DNA of 64,000 nucleotides. It comes from Cyclaneusma minus (lineage: Eukaryota > Ascomycota > Leotiomycetes > Marthamycetales > Marthamycetaceae). Every line of letters begins with the position of its first letter. Positions within the stretch are counted from its first letter, which is position 1. The notes below the pieces were generated by a model, which was not told the origin of the DNA, did no database searches, and worked only from the letters and a program-made list of their open reading frames with translations. Where the stretch lies: NCBI GenBank assembly GCA_037179335.1, contig JAKZHN010000001.1:1922001-1986000 (forward strand), given 5' to 3'. Shown here piece after piece: positions 33,472-45,381 of the stretch. Made by a program: the position numbers and the translations under genes.

Positions 33472-34606
33472 TTATCTCTCTATTTCCATATTATCGTTTT
33501 TCTTAGCAGCCGAAGTAACGATTTTCTTGCCGGTATATCCCTTTTCGCCAGCCGACATGTCCACCATGTTTTTAGGAAAAGCGAATGTACCACCCATGGC
33601 ACCCTTAGTTTTTAGTTTTCTCTCCTTCTCTTTCCTCTCCTTTCTGTACAAAGACCTCTTCTTCCGGATCCGCTCACGCCTTTGCTTAGGACTCTCCTCC
33701 CCCATTAACGTCTCCTTTTTCAAGATTTTATTGGCAAATTGCTTCTCCACGTCCAAGCCCATCCAGGTCATACCCTCGTCCTGCGCCTTCTCCTTAATCA
33801 CCGTCATGAGACTTTCCAAAGTATCCAAGCACATGAGACCAGCCATGTCGGCAAGTGCGAGGTTGTGGGGGAGAACACCGGTCGTGAAGGTCTGCTGAAT
33901 ACCGCGGCGTAATTCCTCGCGGTCGGGCTTCTGGAGCGAAGCAACGGAGAAATCAAGGTCTTGATTGACTTGGGACGAAGCGGCTTGGGTAGAGGTGGAG
34001 TTGTTGGTTTCATCGCGGAAGTTCCTTAAGTCGAAAGTGGTGGTGTTTGCAGGGTTCATTGGAGCTGAGACGGTGGCGGACAGCTTGAATGGAAGGGGCT
34101 TCAAGGGCTTGACAGGCAGGGAAAGGTAGGTAGACAACGGCGCGGTACTCTTCTTGTGACTGGCTGTCGGTGCTATATGAGGAGCGGCCAGGTCGGTCTC
34201 TATGGCCTCGCTATCCTGCGCAAGTGCCTGCGCGCCAGCGTCGGTGTCTTTCTTCCCAGAAAATTCCATACTCTCCAAGATGCTAAGAAGAGTCAGCGGC
34301 TGTACAAAGCCCTAGAGTGTGGGAAGTGAAGCGCTAGAGCAAAGGACAGAGCAGTACTTACGAGGTCATGCTCTTCAGCTCATTGTTCAGCGCTTTGAGT
34401 TCGTTGCGGCGAGCCTTCTTCCTCTTCATCACTTCACCACCTCCCACTTTCTTGGTAGCAGTCTTCTTGTTGCCACGAACATTCTTCTTGCTCTTGCTCT
34501 GCTTGGCGATTGTCTTCGGGGGCGTGGGAGTGAGTGCGCTGTCCATATCAACGTCGTTGTCGACCTGGGGGTTGGTCTTTGCCTGGTTGTTGTTTGAGGC
34601 GGCCAT
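33472..34606 (-). CDS. Array copy I: intact member of unrecognised family
   Basis: Exons are 34606-34362 and 34282-33472 (GTAAGT donor, TTCTTAG acceptor, 79-nt intron), giving 351 residues with ATG start and no internal stop. Exon 1 encodes an Asn/Gln-rich start and then a Lys/Arg-rich segment (KSKKNVRGNKKTATKK) that could be a nuclear localisation signal. Exon 2 has PLSTYLSLPVKPLKPLPFKLS (about 125-145), DLDFSVASLQKP, LPHNLALADMAGLMCLDTLESLM, GMTWMGLDVEKQF, a long Lys/Arg/Glu helix and TFAFPKNMV before a Lys-rich tail. No signal peptide, membrane segment or catalytic motif is seen. Basic character suggests nucleic-acid or nuclear association, which is inference. Normal base composition and intact splice sites indicate it escaped RIP. 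Confidence 0.75.
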
Positions 34607-35368
34607 TATGGTTTCGTACTCTATGATAGCCGTGGTTGTGAGACAGGATATGGTTGGAGAAAAAAGAGAAGTCACAAATACGGATTGCGCATGGAAGAGG
34701 TCACGGTCGCGGTCGTAGTCACCGTGAGGAGGGAGTGCGAAAAGGCTGAGAGGCTAGCAGATATCGAGGCGCTTTTCAATCTTCTGACGCTCGGTTTGTG
34801 TTTGTTCGCTGGCGATGGACACTCCTCGGTAACATGGATTATTCTCGAGAACTTCCAAGGCTTCCGACAATGTGGCGGGCTCTTGATGGCTAGATACAGT
34901 CTCATCTCTTGACAACTTGATACGTTCTCGATAACTTGATGGAATCTTGATTACCTAATATACATGTCAAAATGGCTAGAAAAATTAGCCTTAAATCAGT
35001 ATATGTATATTTCGAGCTTCTCACTATTATACTACGCTGGATTGAAACAAACCAATTACCTCTCAGGTGACTCGAAATCAGTGGAACAACACACAGTCAG
35101 GAGGTCAAATTAGCTGAATCAGAATTCAGATTACAAGGAAAGAATTCAACGCGATTTTTATTCTCCAAGGTGTGGCCCGATTGTAGCAAATGCAATCGCT
35201 TGCCAGATGCAGCCTCGAAATCTAGCTCCCCAAACCAAGCCGTGCAAAAGTCGGAGTCTGCAATTGTGCAAATCCCTTTAAACCCCCAATTTGCCAGCTC
35301 AGATATGCATAATCTCCATGGCTTCATCCGCTCCAGCCATCAAAGAAGCATTCTCCATACCACCATCA
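34607..35368. other. Spacer between copies I and J
   Basis: Upstream DNA of copy I and downstream DNA of copy J. Moderately A/T-rich around 34920-35170. No gene is supported; frames here are short and unlike proteins. Confidence 0.4.
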
Positions 35369-36384
35369 TCAATCAATCTCCATGCCACCATCAGCTCCAT
35401 CCATCAGGCCAACACTCTCCATACCGCCACTTTCAATCTCCATCTCAGCCCTCTCCATCCTCATCATCTCAGCATGCTTCGCCCTCATCCGCTGCGTCAC
35501 TTTCGCCCTTGTCAACACCCTTTTCCACACCCTAATCTTCTTCAAGTCCCTCAGCTCACGGCGCGTCTCAGGAGTAGCTTGATTCTTCCGAATGTCCCGA
35601 AGCTCAGCCACCTCCTTGTGCATCAGCAAAATGCGCCCAAACTGGTCTGCGATGTCAGAGCTGGCCCATGTTTCCAATCCTTCCTCGCCCTCGTTGGCCA
35701 TGTGCATGAAAAAGACATCCTTGAGGAGTTCGTGCAGCTTCTTGGCTGGGAGCGCATGTATGGGAAGGCGGAGCGGGGTGTGCGAATGATCGGGAGAGGT
35801 GCCGGTTTCCATGGTCTTGCGGTGCGCGGCGGTGACGCAGGGTTGGAGGTGGGCGGGGGTGAGGCGTGGAGCAAGCGTGTCGTTGGGACTCTTGACGGGG
35901 TCGGGCTTCTTGAAGAAAATCTGAGCAGCTGGGGTGGCGACATACGCGGAATACGCGGAATACGCGGAACCATACTCAAGGTTGGTAGGTTCCGGTCCAG
36001 CGCTGATATTTGCAGCATCGACATTCGTAAGCGGAGTCATAGGGTGGACGGGACCTTGGGCCGAAGCATTGACTGGGTAGGAAGGAGCTGGAATCGAAGC
36101 ATTGACTGGGTTGTGGGGAGACACCATGACTACGCCATGTGACTTCGTTGAGGTCTTCTCATGCAGCTTCAGATCACTCTCCATGATGTTTGTGATCCTT
36201 AGGAACATGTTAGGCCAGATACATACTAGGAGCCGCCAAGCCAGCGAAGGATGATCGGAGGAGACCAATTGATGCAGAAAAGAACTTACTCGTCAACGGA
36301 ATCAGTTGCGCCTCCCTTCTTCAACTTTTCTTCAGCAAGAATAGCACCGTCGAACTTCATCTGCGACTCATCTGAGAAAGGCAT
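35369..36384 (-). CDS. Array copy J: intact divergent member
   Basis: Exons are 36384-36290 and 36197-35369 (GTAAGT donor, TTCCTAAG acceptor, 92-nt intron), giving 307 residues. Intron position and phase match copy I: copy I continues as ILESMEF and this gene as ITNIMESDL. The core LPAKKLHELLKDVFF, GLETWASSDIADQFGRIL and a following charged helix correspond to the LPxNMxLxxLA...LM and SWMGSDLANRF blocks of other copies. The LSxYLxLPVKPL and GMFxLPK motifs are absent. The tail is Met/Glu-rich with repeated MESxGxM patterns, and a triplicated YSAYSAYVA-type stretch lies near residue 105. It is the most diverged and outermost copy. Function unknown. Confidence 0.7.
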
Positions 36385-38224
36385 CGTGTAGAAACGTGCG
36401 TCTTGGTGGATGAGGTTCAAGTGAAGGAGGAAACGTGAGGTTCCAATCGTATCGAACGTCGGGTGGCGTGCGGTGGATAGGTGGTAGCGGGATGTGGAGC
36501 CGCGGATTGAAGGTGTTGATGTTATAAGACTCTTTAGGAGAGCGCTTTCGTGTTACTCGTGTGGAGTTCCAGATCGAGGAGTGGGAGTCTGGTACGCAGG
36601 TAGCGGTTTCAGAGAACTGCGGATCGAATGTAGGAGGAAAATGTTAAGAAAAGAACTAAGAGAAGCGCGAGATAGAGCATCTTTTGTACTTCTCTCACAG
36701 CTCCGCTAATGGCTCGCTCGCTTGACATGCACACTAGCGCACGAAGCATTTGCAGACTTGTTCGGCGTGGTGAAGATGCTCGGCCCACCAGCTCCGCCGT
36801 ATATCACTCTCGCAATGAGAAGCATTTCCGAAGCCTAGGTACAGCATCGGGATGTACCTCACTCTGTGTTTACCCTCTTTTATCGGTCGCCTGACACTAT
36901 CACGTGTCACGACTCCTCACATTTTGGGAGCTTACTCGTCAGCGCACTGGGCTCTCCTCCGGACTGTTCCTTCGTGGTGTATCTGAATAGGTTCAATATG
37001 GTCCAGACACTGTCCCTCAGAGTCTCAGATGAAAGGCGGAGGTAGAGGTCGAGCGAAGGCGAAGGAGGATGTAGAGACTTTTGCGACGAATGGCCGATGC
37101 TGGCACTCGGTATCAGCAATGCCATTGAATGACTGAACTTCCAGCGAATGGTCACTGTACATATAGCATCCACGTCCGCTGCCATTTGCTCTTTCGCGAT
37201 GATCACCCACCCCCAGCAATCACTTACGAACACTCACGTGTCACCTCTCCTTGCAGCCCCCGAATAATAACGGCAAACCATTACCTCCCCAGCGGCAAAT
37301 TTGGTTGTCTGAAACCAGCGACTCGAGAACCCCCGCAATCAATAAACTGAAAACTGAAAAGAAATCAGCGACAGCAGTAATCATGAAAACATCTCTACCC
37401 CCTTGTGTGTCAATCAAGAAACGTAACAAATCCACCCGCGCACAGCCGGTGGGACGAATCCCAGCCCCGGGAAAGGAGAGAGAACCAACTGAGATGGGCC
37501 AGGCAGTATCTATACAACCACTCGAGAACTATCTCGTACGACGACTCCCAACTCCCGAAAAGACGTAGAAATTATAGAATTCCAGCAAGAAATACCTTAG
37601 CACCTCCCGTCAGCCACTTGAAGACGCTCGCAAACTACAGCTCCGAATCGCTGGAAAGCAAACGAACGTAATAAGCAACCTCTCAAACGGCCCCTCGTTG
37701 CCTCACCCATCTCTGATCACCGGGACATCTTCCAAAAATATTAATCTAGTACACCACGACATCCAAGTACGGCTTGACTGCATCAAGAAACACGATGACT
37801 TATACAAATCTCGTTTGACCCCACCAAATATCAACATCGTAGCAACGAATGACTACCGCTATAAACACAAGCTGTGAAGCTGAAACTACACGTTCCGCCC
37901 GATAGTAAAAACAAGCCAACGGGACTGGTGAGAATATACACATAAGCTAGGTATACACATACAGAAGTAACCTCAATATTTTGCCCTGCCTTACACTCGT
38001 CCCAAATACGCCCCCAAAGTCCTTCGTCGCTTTTCATAGTTCATAGAGTAGACTCGCCCAAGTCGCCAAAATACAGCACAAAGACTCCCAAAATCGACGT
38101 CGCCAAAATGTCTGGAATAATAACTGAGCGGCGTGTGCGAGGAAAGTCGTTGTAAAAAAAAACATGTGTTCGAAAGAAGTGAGGTTGAAGAGAAAGTATA
38201 GATCGAGATGATCGTTCGCCGTTT
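36385..38224. other. Intergenic between the array and the transcription-factor gene
   Basis: A long stretch without a supported gene. Frames up to 108 codons lack protein character. A TCACGTGTCAC motif is near 36898 and again near 37235 (ACTCACGTGTCACC). It is mostly upstream DNA of copy J on the left and 3' flank of the transcription-factor gene on the right. Confidence 0.4.
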
Positions 38225-41200
38225 TCACGGTTGGGGATGACCGTTGCCATTCGGAGTATTCTGGTCGACATCATTGCCAAAATTCCCATTGACGACACCC
38301 GGGTACTGTCCGCCCGTCATATCGGCCCTATCCCCCAATTTTCAGTCAGCAAAACTCATCCCTCACTCTCCGCATCTCTTCCTCTCCCTCTCCTCTCCAC
38401 CAAGGGGCAAAACAAGCAAAGCAGAGAAACTCACCAATCCCACTCAAAGCTCATCGGCATCTGCCACAAATCCTGCGGCACAAACGGCTGCTGAAAGCTA
38501 TTCCCATTCATCATCGGCCCCGCCCCCTCACCCATCCCCCCATTCCCATGTCCCTTAATCAACCCATCAATATCGAAATTCGGCATCATATACTGATCCG
38601 CCCCATTCCCATTAGGCCCTCCCTCGCCCCCATCAAACCAACTCCCCGGACTCCCCTGACTGCCTCCCTGGGTCGGACTGAAGCCACCTTGACCTGCACC
38701 ATTTTGAGAAGCACCAGCAGCAGTAGCGCCAGCCAGCGAATTCATCATCGTAAACATACTCGGCGGCTGCTGCGGAATCGGCATTTGCATCTTCCCGCCC
38801 AGTGCGCCCCCTTTCCCATTCTTAGCATCGCCATCACCGCCAGATTTCCGTTTTCTCCGTCCCCCATTAGCGCCCTCTTTTTCAGTTTTGTCAATAACCA
38901 CTTTGGCAATACGTTCGAATTCGGAACATACGGCGAGCATGCGCACAATCCCACTGCTGCCTTCTTCGGCCACCAACATGCTCAGAAAAGAAACAACAAG
39001 ATTCATGAGCCGCACGTCCGAGCGCGCGCGTGGGTCGTTGGGGTTTTGCAGGATGTTTCCGAAGAGAGTGACGAGTGCGGAGACGGGGAAGTAGGAGATG
39101 AGCCACACGCAGTCGAAATCGCCTTGTGGTATGTATTTTATGAGGTGGATGGAGGCTCTTGCGGCGGTTACGCAGAGTGCTGCTGACGAAAAAACGCGCG
39201 GATTCAACGGCCTAGCATTTAACCCCTGAATCGCATAGTCGCTCAACCTGCTCGTCCAATACCCATGATGCACAGACATGCGATGAATCGTAGTCAAACA
39301 GTTGTAATACGCAAAGTGCAAAAACACAATATGCAGTATCAGCGGCGTATGGGAAGCCTTGATCTCATGCTCAGGCCTGAAATCCACCGGAATACTGTCT
39401 TTCCAGTCTTCAAGTTCATGATCCAGTGCTCCAATGGTATTTAGTAGTTCGCCATCGGATTGCTTGGCGGCGCGAACGGAATAGAGCTGTTTGTAGACTT
39501 TGGATTCGATGACGGCGAATTCGCACATTAGGCGGAAGAGGTTGACTTTTCCTTTTCCGTCGGCGAGGGGGATGTTGCCGATGTTGTCGGCGGGGTCGGC
39601 GGAGGGAAGTTCAACGTTCATGTCATCGTCGTCCTGGGCGGGTGGCCGACCGGCGCGTAGACAGATGTCTTTGTCGACCAGATAAGCGATCCAGAAAACG
39701 CGTTTTCGCTGCTCGATCTCCACAGGATTGAGGTCGAAACCAGAACCGCGCTTGTGCAGGCCGATGCTGTGGGCTACACGTAATGCAGCGGCGATGAGGA
39801 AGAATGATGGCTGTGGATTGGGCGTTCCTTGCATGAAGAGACCCATGCCGAGAAGGGCTTGCACGGAAAGGAGATCGGTGTTGCGGAGGGTGAGTTCGGT
39901 GAACACGCCGAGAGCGTTTTTGAGGTAGCCCCAGGCTTTGATGTCTTCTTCTTTGGGGACGAGGTGCGACATTACGCGCAGGCGGTGGGCGATGGCGAGG
40001 GCGACGTTCAGGGAGGCCCACCAGCCGGAGCCTTCGTACGGGTCGCGGGAATACTGGCGGTCGACTAAGTGCATGAAGGTGGGTTGGTGGAAGAGGGGGA
40101 ACATGCAGTTGAAGTTTTCGAAGTAGTCCATTAGTAGGGAGACGCATTCGTTCTTGGGGGGTAGGGGCTTGTATATTGGGCGGGCGAAGATGTCCCCGAA
40201 GATTTCGGGCTTCCAGGAGGCGGATTTGTTGTCGTCTATTGAGGATGACGATATCATGTCTTGGAAGGATGTGTCGCCGGTTTTTTCGTTGACCCATTGT
40301 ATGCCTTTGGGAGAAAATATGGAATAGCCAGATGAGGATCCTAGTACAGAGTTAGAAAACTGGCGACATGAGACTTTGAAGGCTTGATAGTAGCAAACTT
40401 ACCGATATAGCGGGTCTCACCGGCATTGTTGGTGACTAGCGAGCACTAAACAAACTGTTAGCTAAGACATTCGCATATGCCAAGGGGTCAGAAGCATTTG
40501 CGCTCGTACAACAGTAGCGAGGCATGATCACAAACACCGGCCTCGTGACAAGGAGTAGAGATGATGTACGAAAAATGACGAAAAATGACGAAAAATATAT
40601 ACCATTCTGTCTGCGAGAGATTCGACCTCTTCGTTGCCTTTGTCGGGCGTCTCTGACGTATCCCTCTCTTTCTGCGGTTCCGGCGAAGCCAAATGGCTCT
40701 GAGGAGTGTGACCCGAGACATCGTGTACGGAGCCGCCGCCTTGTGATGGCGATGTGGGATTCGAATGGGGAACGGCCGACGCTCTCCTCGACGAGGCCTT
40801 ATCCGCGAGACGCTTTTCCAGAGTTCCCAAGTCTGTATGGCCGTTATCCTCGTCCGACAGTAGCCCACTCAGCTTCAACAGATTTTCCATTCTTCCCAGA
40901 CGATTCTCGAGACCTTCGATGTACTTTGCGCCTTTTGGCGGGCTTCGTTTCTTTTCTACTTGGGTGAAGACACATTCGGTTTTGTAGTTGATACAGTGGG
41001 TACAGGCAGGTAATTTTCCTACAGCGTTCGCAATTAACCTCTATTCTTTTTTCTTATAGTAAAACTAGCAAAGCGGCATGGAGTTTGACACATACCATCG
41101 CACTTGATCTTTTTCTTTCTACACATATCTACACCACACATCAGACACAGTCTCTAGTATTCGGGAAGGGTCCGGAGTTACCGCAAGCCCTTGCGATCCT

Positions 41201-41380
41201 CCTCCGTTTGGCCTCATTGCTGTCCTCCATCATTGTACTCGAGTCAGGGAATAGCGGACCGGCGAAATCTGGCAGCGATGCGTTCATGGGAGAGCCATCA
41301 TCGTAGCCGCCGAAGATCTGCGGCGGAGGATTCATGAGTGGCGGACCAGACATCTGGAAGCTGTTGCCTTGGTGGTCCAT
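38225..41380 (-). CDS. Zn2Cys6 transcription factor with fungal-specific middle homology region
   Basis: A binuclear zinc-cluster DNA-binding regulator, nuclear. Six exons fit: 41380-41182, 41128-41096, 41018-40603, 40445-40403, 40340-38435 and 38327-38225, giving 899 residues. The zinc cluster spans residues 66-93 as CX2CX6CX6CX2CX6C and is split by two introns around a 33-nt exon. It is followed by a linker and coiled-coil-like segment (GAKYIEGLENRLGRMENLLKLSGLL). The fungal_trans/MHR domain (about 270-640) includes CMFPLFHQPTFM, LLGMGLFMQGTPNPQ, AHSIGLHKRG and KRVFWIAYLVDKDICLRAGRPP. The tail is Gly/Asn/Gln-rich with FEWDWADMTGG near the end, the Trp being split by the last intron. Architecture recalls carbohydrate- or glucose-responsive activators of filamentous fungi such as COL-26/BglR, but I cannot confirm orthology. 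Confidence 0.92.
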
Positions 41381-42986
41381 GGTGGCGAGATTTGCTATAC
41401 GGCGCAGAAAGCTCGGCAGCAGGCGACAGCTCCGTTCAGCTATATATCGAGCAAGTTGACGGGTGTCGAGGGAAAAGCGGGTGTGAGCGACGGAGTTACA
41501 AACAGAGTTCGGAGTTTCGGTGGGATGGTGGTCTTATCACTAATCAGGACGTCTTAGGATATGTCAAGACATGGTCTGCGGTGCTGGCATGGGCAGTTGT
41601 CAACGGTGTTCGGGCAAGAATTGCAGTGGCATGCTCCGGCTCAGTGTCTGGACGTGGTTGACAGCGATATGTGGTGGGAGTGCGATGGGTGGACTTGTTC
41701 TCGTTCGCAAGGATGGGCTCGCTGGCACCGAAGTCTGTGGTACGGTCCAGTCTGGCAGTGGCAGGGGCATCAAGCTGCGCCTCGAATAAGGGGTCCAGCA
41801 CTACTGCGGCAGAAGGACGCTTCGGACTGGCTTTGTAAGACTAGCAGGTCAGAGGTCTCTGCGCTTTGCGCCTTTACATGTAGTGGGGGGTTGTAGCAGC
41901 TGGCAAGCTGGCCGATTCGTGGTTTGTACATTTGTGAGCACTTCGCGGGGGCTGGCCCATGATGCACGGCCTTCAACTTTGGCGGGCGCGTGGGGCTAGG
42001 CCGCATGTGGAAAGCCTCTTCTTTCTTTAGAGCGCCGGCGGTGACCTTATATTTTGGTGTCGCCTCAATTGACTCCTTTGACATTTCCAGCAGGACAGCC
42101 AATTGAAAGCATGACACCAGCATCCGCTTTGTCCCCAACCCCCGAACAGCTCGCCCACCTCGTCATCCAGCGTCATCAGCGATCGGATTTGGCCTGAGTG
42201 CAATTCAAGCTCAAGCTTCGGGCGCGGCCTCTCCAATGCCCCCGCCTCGAGTGCCCCGGCGCCGAACACGCGGAGACTCAGTCGGCCTCCGCCAACTCAA
42301 TCTTCACATCGACGCAGAATAAGGTTTGAGATCGGGCCCATGCGACACGAGCGAGGGCCGAGGACAGCGACGTGGCTGTGAGGCCGTCCAGCAAGTTCAG
42401 CACCGCGGTGTCGCTGTCGTTGAGTTTCGCAATTGTTCCAGAATCTGCAGAGAGCGCCTAGCCTATGCAGCCAGGCGCAACAGAAGAGGCTGATATGTTC
42501 TGCTGTGCCTCAGAATGCTTTGTGTTACCATCCATGCACGCAATACACACATCATCAGCTAATCACTGGAGAGCCAAGGTTGAGGCGAAAGAGGCGGAGA
42601 CGGACTGTGGTGGGACGGGACGGGTGCAGCATCGAAGGACGTGGCTCAATTGAAGGTTTATGAATCATCATGAGATTCAATTGATGCTTGAATCGTCGTG
42701 TCAGCTGTGAAGTGAGTTGGAATTTCATTCGATGAATGGGACAATCCGTCCATCCGATCATCGAGCTTCCAATGCCAAGACGCGTATAATGCCCCGCACC
42801 ACGTGACCGCAGCCTTTAAACTGAACATGCTTTCGACTACATGTTTGCCATGCCATCACCCGCCATCCTCCTTTTTCTCCTCCCAACTCACGAAGCTTTC
42901 CACGACACGCATGATCACACTGCGGAATCTTCCAAACCCCATCGCATTGCACTTCGGAATTTCTCCCGGCCCATGATTCCGCAACA
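41381..42986. promoter_or_regulatory. Divergent upstream region of transcription-factor and BOR1 genes
   Basis: A 1.6-kb intergenic stretch serving as upstream DNA for two divergent genes. It has a CCACGTGACC E-box-like motif near 42799, about 190 bp before the BOR1 start, and several short C-rich tracts. No gene is supported; frames here overlap on both strands without domain character. Confidence 0.4.
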
Positions 42987-45381
42987 ATGGCCTCGGAAAA
43001 CCCATACCCTCTGCCCACCACCTCCACCCTCCACCAAGAATCCCAGAACCCTGGATCATCCAAACCATGGGACTCCATTCTGGCCACCCTGAGACTCAAA
43101 AGCGGATCCGACAATTCCACCGACCCCTTGACTTCCTCATCACGTGCCACCAACCTCGGTCGACAGCGGACGGATTCGTCTGCTAGACATCATGTTCCGA
43201 AATGGTGGAAGGTCCAATTGTTTCGCGGCATGATGGGCGACTTTCGCCGCAGAGCCCCGTACTATCTGTCTGACTGGACCGATGCTTGGGATTATCGAGT
43301 CGTGCCGGCTACGATTTATATGTATTTTGCAAAGTACAACTTACCTAGACAATGCAATGCCACGGATGCACCATGAAGAATGGCTAAGCTAAATCTTTCA
43401 CAGTATTCTGCCTGCCCTGGCTTTTTCGCTCGATATGTTCACGAAGACTCATATGAGCTTTGGTGTCAACGAGGTCCTTTTGTCGTCCGTTCTTGGGGCT
43501 GTTGTCTTTGCTGTGTTCGCTGCTCAGCCCTTGGTTATTGTTGGTGTTACAGGTATTTAAATTCTTTCCAAAACAATCACGTGTATATCACATGATAAGA
43601 AGCTAATTACAACATCCTCCAGGACCCATTACGGTCTTCAACTAGTACGTGTCAATTCCATTCACACAACCAATTGAACCGCCACCTAAAATGCCACTCA
43701 AAGTACTAACAGCTGTCTAGCACCGTTTACGACATCATGGTCCCCACCGGCACCAACTACTTCGCCTTCATGTGCTGGATTGGTCTCTGGTCCCTCATCA
43801 TGCACTGGATCCTCGCCTTCACCAACGCCTGCAACTTCCTCAAATACGTAACCCGCTTTCCTTGCGACGTCTTCGGCTTCTACGTAGCCTTCATCTACCT
43901 TCAAAAGGGTATCCAAGTCCTGACTCGCCAAGGCACCGACGCACCCTTCTACCTCTCTGTCATGGTATCACTTCTCGTTTTGGGTGTCGGCTATCTTTGC
44001 GGTATCATTGGATCGAGCGCCCTTTTTCAGCACCATATCAGATTGTTTATCAAAGATTATGGCACGCCGTTGACGGTTATATTTTTTACCGGGTTTGTGC
44101 ATATCGGGCATATGAGGAGTGTTAGCTTGGAAACTTTGCCGACGACTAGAGCTTTCTATCCAACCATCGATCGATCGTGGTTTGTTGACTTCTGGGAGAT
44201 CAGCGTTGGAGATGTCTTCATCGCCATTCCCTTCGCCATCCTCCTAACCATTCTCTTCTACTTCGACCACAACGGTAAGCCCCACTATCACTCCCCACCC
44301 CTCGATTCTACAGCTCTAAGCGGCTGTCATCATCATGCTCCTTGATATCGAATCCCGCAACTAACACACCCCAATAGTCTCATCCCTAATAGCCCAGGGC
44401 ACCGAATTCCCCCTCCGCAAACCCGCCGGCTTCCACTGGGACATCTTCCTCCTCGGCCTCACCACCGGCGTCGCTGGCCTCCTCGGCATTCCCTTTCCCA
44501 ACGGCCTCATCCCCCAGGCCCCCTTCCACACCGAATCGCTCTGCGTCACCAAAATCGTTTCCGACCCCAACGAAGAAAGTGCCAACAAAGGCCATGTTGT
44601 CACGAAAATCGACCACGTCGTCGAACAACGTGTTTCCAACTTGGCGCAGGGATTGCTTACGCTGGGGACTATGACCGGACCGCTGCTGATAGTGGTGCAT
44701 CTGATCCCGCAGGGTGTGCTTGCGGGGCTTTTCTTTGTTATGGGTGTGCAGGCGTTGGAGGCTAATGGGATTACGACGAAGATTCTGTTTCTTTGCCGTG
44801 ATAAGAGTCTGACGCCAAGGTCGGAACCGCTAAAACGTATTGAGAGGCGCTGGGCATTGTGGGCATTCGTTGGTATCGAGTTGATTGGTTTCGGCGCTAC
44901 CTTCGCTATCACGCAAACCATTGCTGCAATCGGCTTCCCCATCATCATTCTGCTACTGATTCCCTTCCGCACCTACGTTATGCCGAAAATATTTACGAAT
45001 GAGGAGTTGAGGTTGTTGGATGCGCCGACGGCGAGTCCGTTTACTATGATTTCTGTGGGTGGGAATTATGGTGAGGAGGATGGGGATGAGGATGAGGGGG
45101 CCCTTGCAGGGCAGCGAAGTGGTGTGGAGACGCAGGCTAGTCCGAGGACGGATGAGAGTCGGGAGGGTTTTGCGAGCGAGCAGAGGCGGAGTGAGGAGGG
45201 GCTTGTGGAGAGGGGCGAGGGGCCTGGGTTGCCAGGAAGTGGGGGAAAGGGGATGGCGAGGGAGAGTTGGAGGGCGGAAGAAAGGGGTGGGAGTGGTAGT
45301 GGGGGCGTGTTGGGAGAGGCTCTTGAGATGGGAACTCCCGGTGGGGTATCAAGGAGGAATAATAGTCGGCAGCCGCAGTGA
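42987..45381 (+). CDS. BOR1: Borate/anion transporter, SLC4 (BOR1) family
   Basis: A plasma-membrane anion exporter of the SLC4/bicarbonate-transporter family; yeast BOR1 exports borate. Exons are 42987-43333, 43404-43552, 43623-43644, 43721-44274 and 44378-45381, giving 691 residues. The third exon is only 22 nt (it encodes GPITVFNY, split at both ends). After a short cytosolic start come WWKVQLFRGMMGDFRRRAPYYLSDW, then TM1 onward: ILPALAFSLDM, FGVNEVLLSS, QPLVIVGVTGP, and the YDIMVPTGTNYFAFMCWIGLW loop. Later blocks include VFIAIPFAILLTILFYFDHNVSSLIAQ, the GLLGIPFPNGLIPQAPFHTESL signature, VEQRVSNLAQGLL and PLKRIERR. About a dozen membrane segments are plausible. The C-terminal 120 residues are Gly/Ser/Glu/Arg-rich and cytosolic. 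The gene appears intact. Confidence 0.95.

Noticed and set aside
35291..36142. 283-codon plus-strand frame opposite copy J
   Set aside because: Antisense of copy J; the minus-strand reading shares intron position and core motif with copy I, the plus-strand reading shares nothing.
38431..38433. Stop codon directly after FEWDW as the end of the transcription factor
   Set aside because: A canonical GTGAGT donor overlaps it, and splicing to 38327 adds ADMTGGQYPG and so on in frame, which fits a continuing C terminus better.
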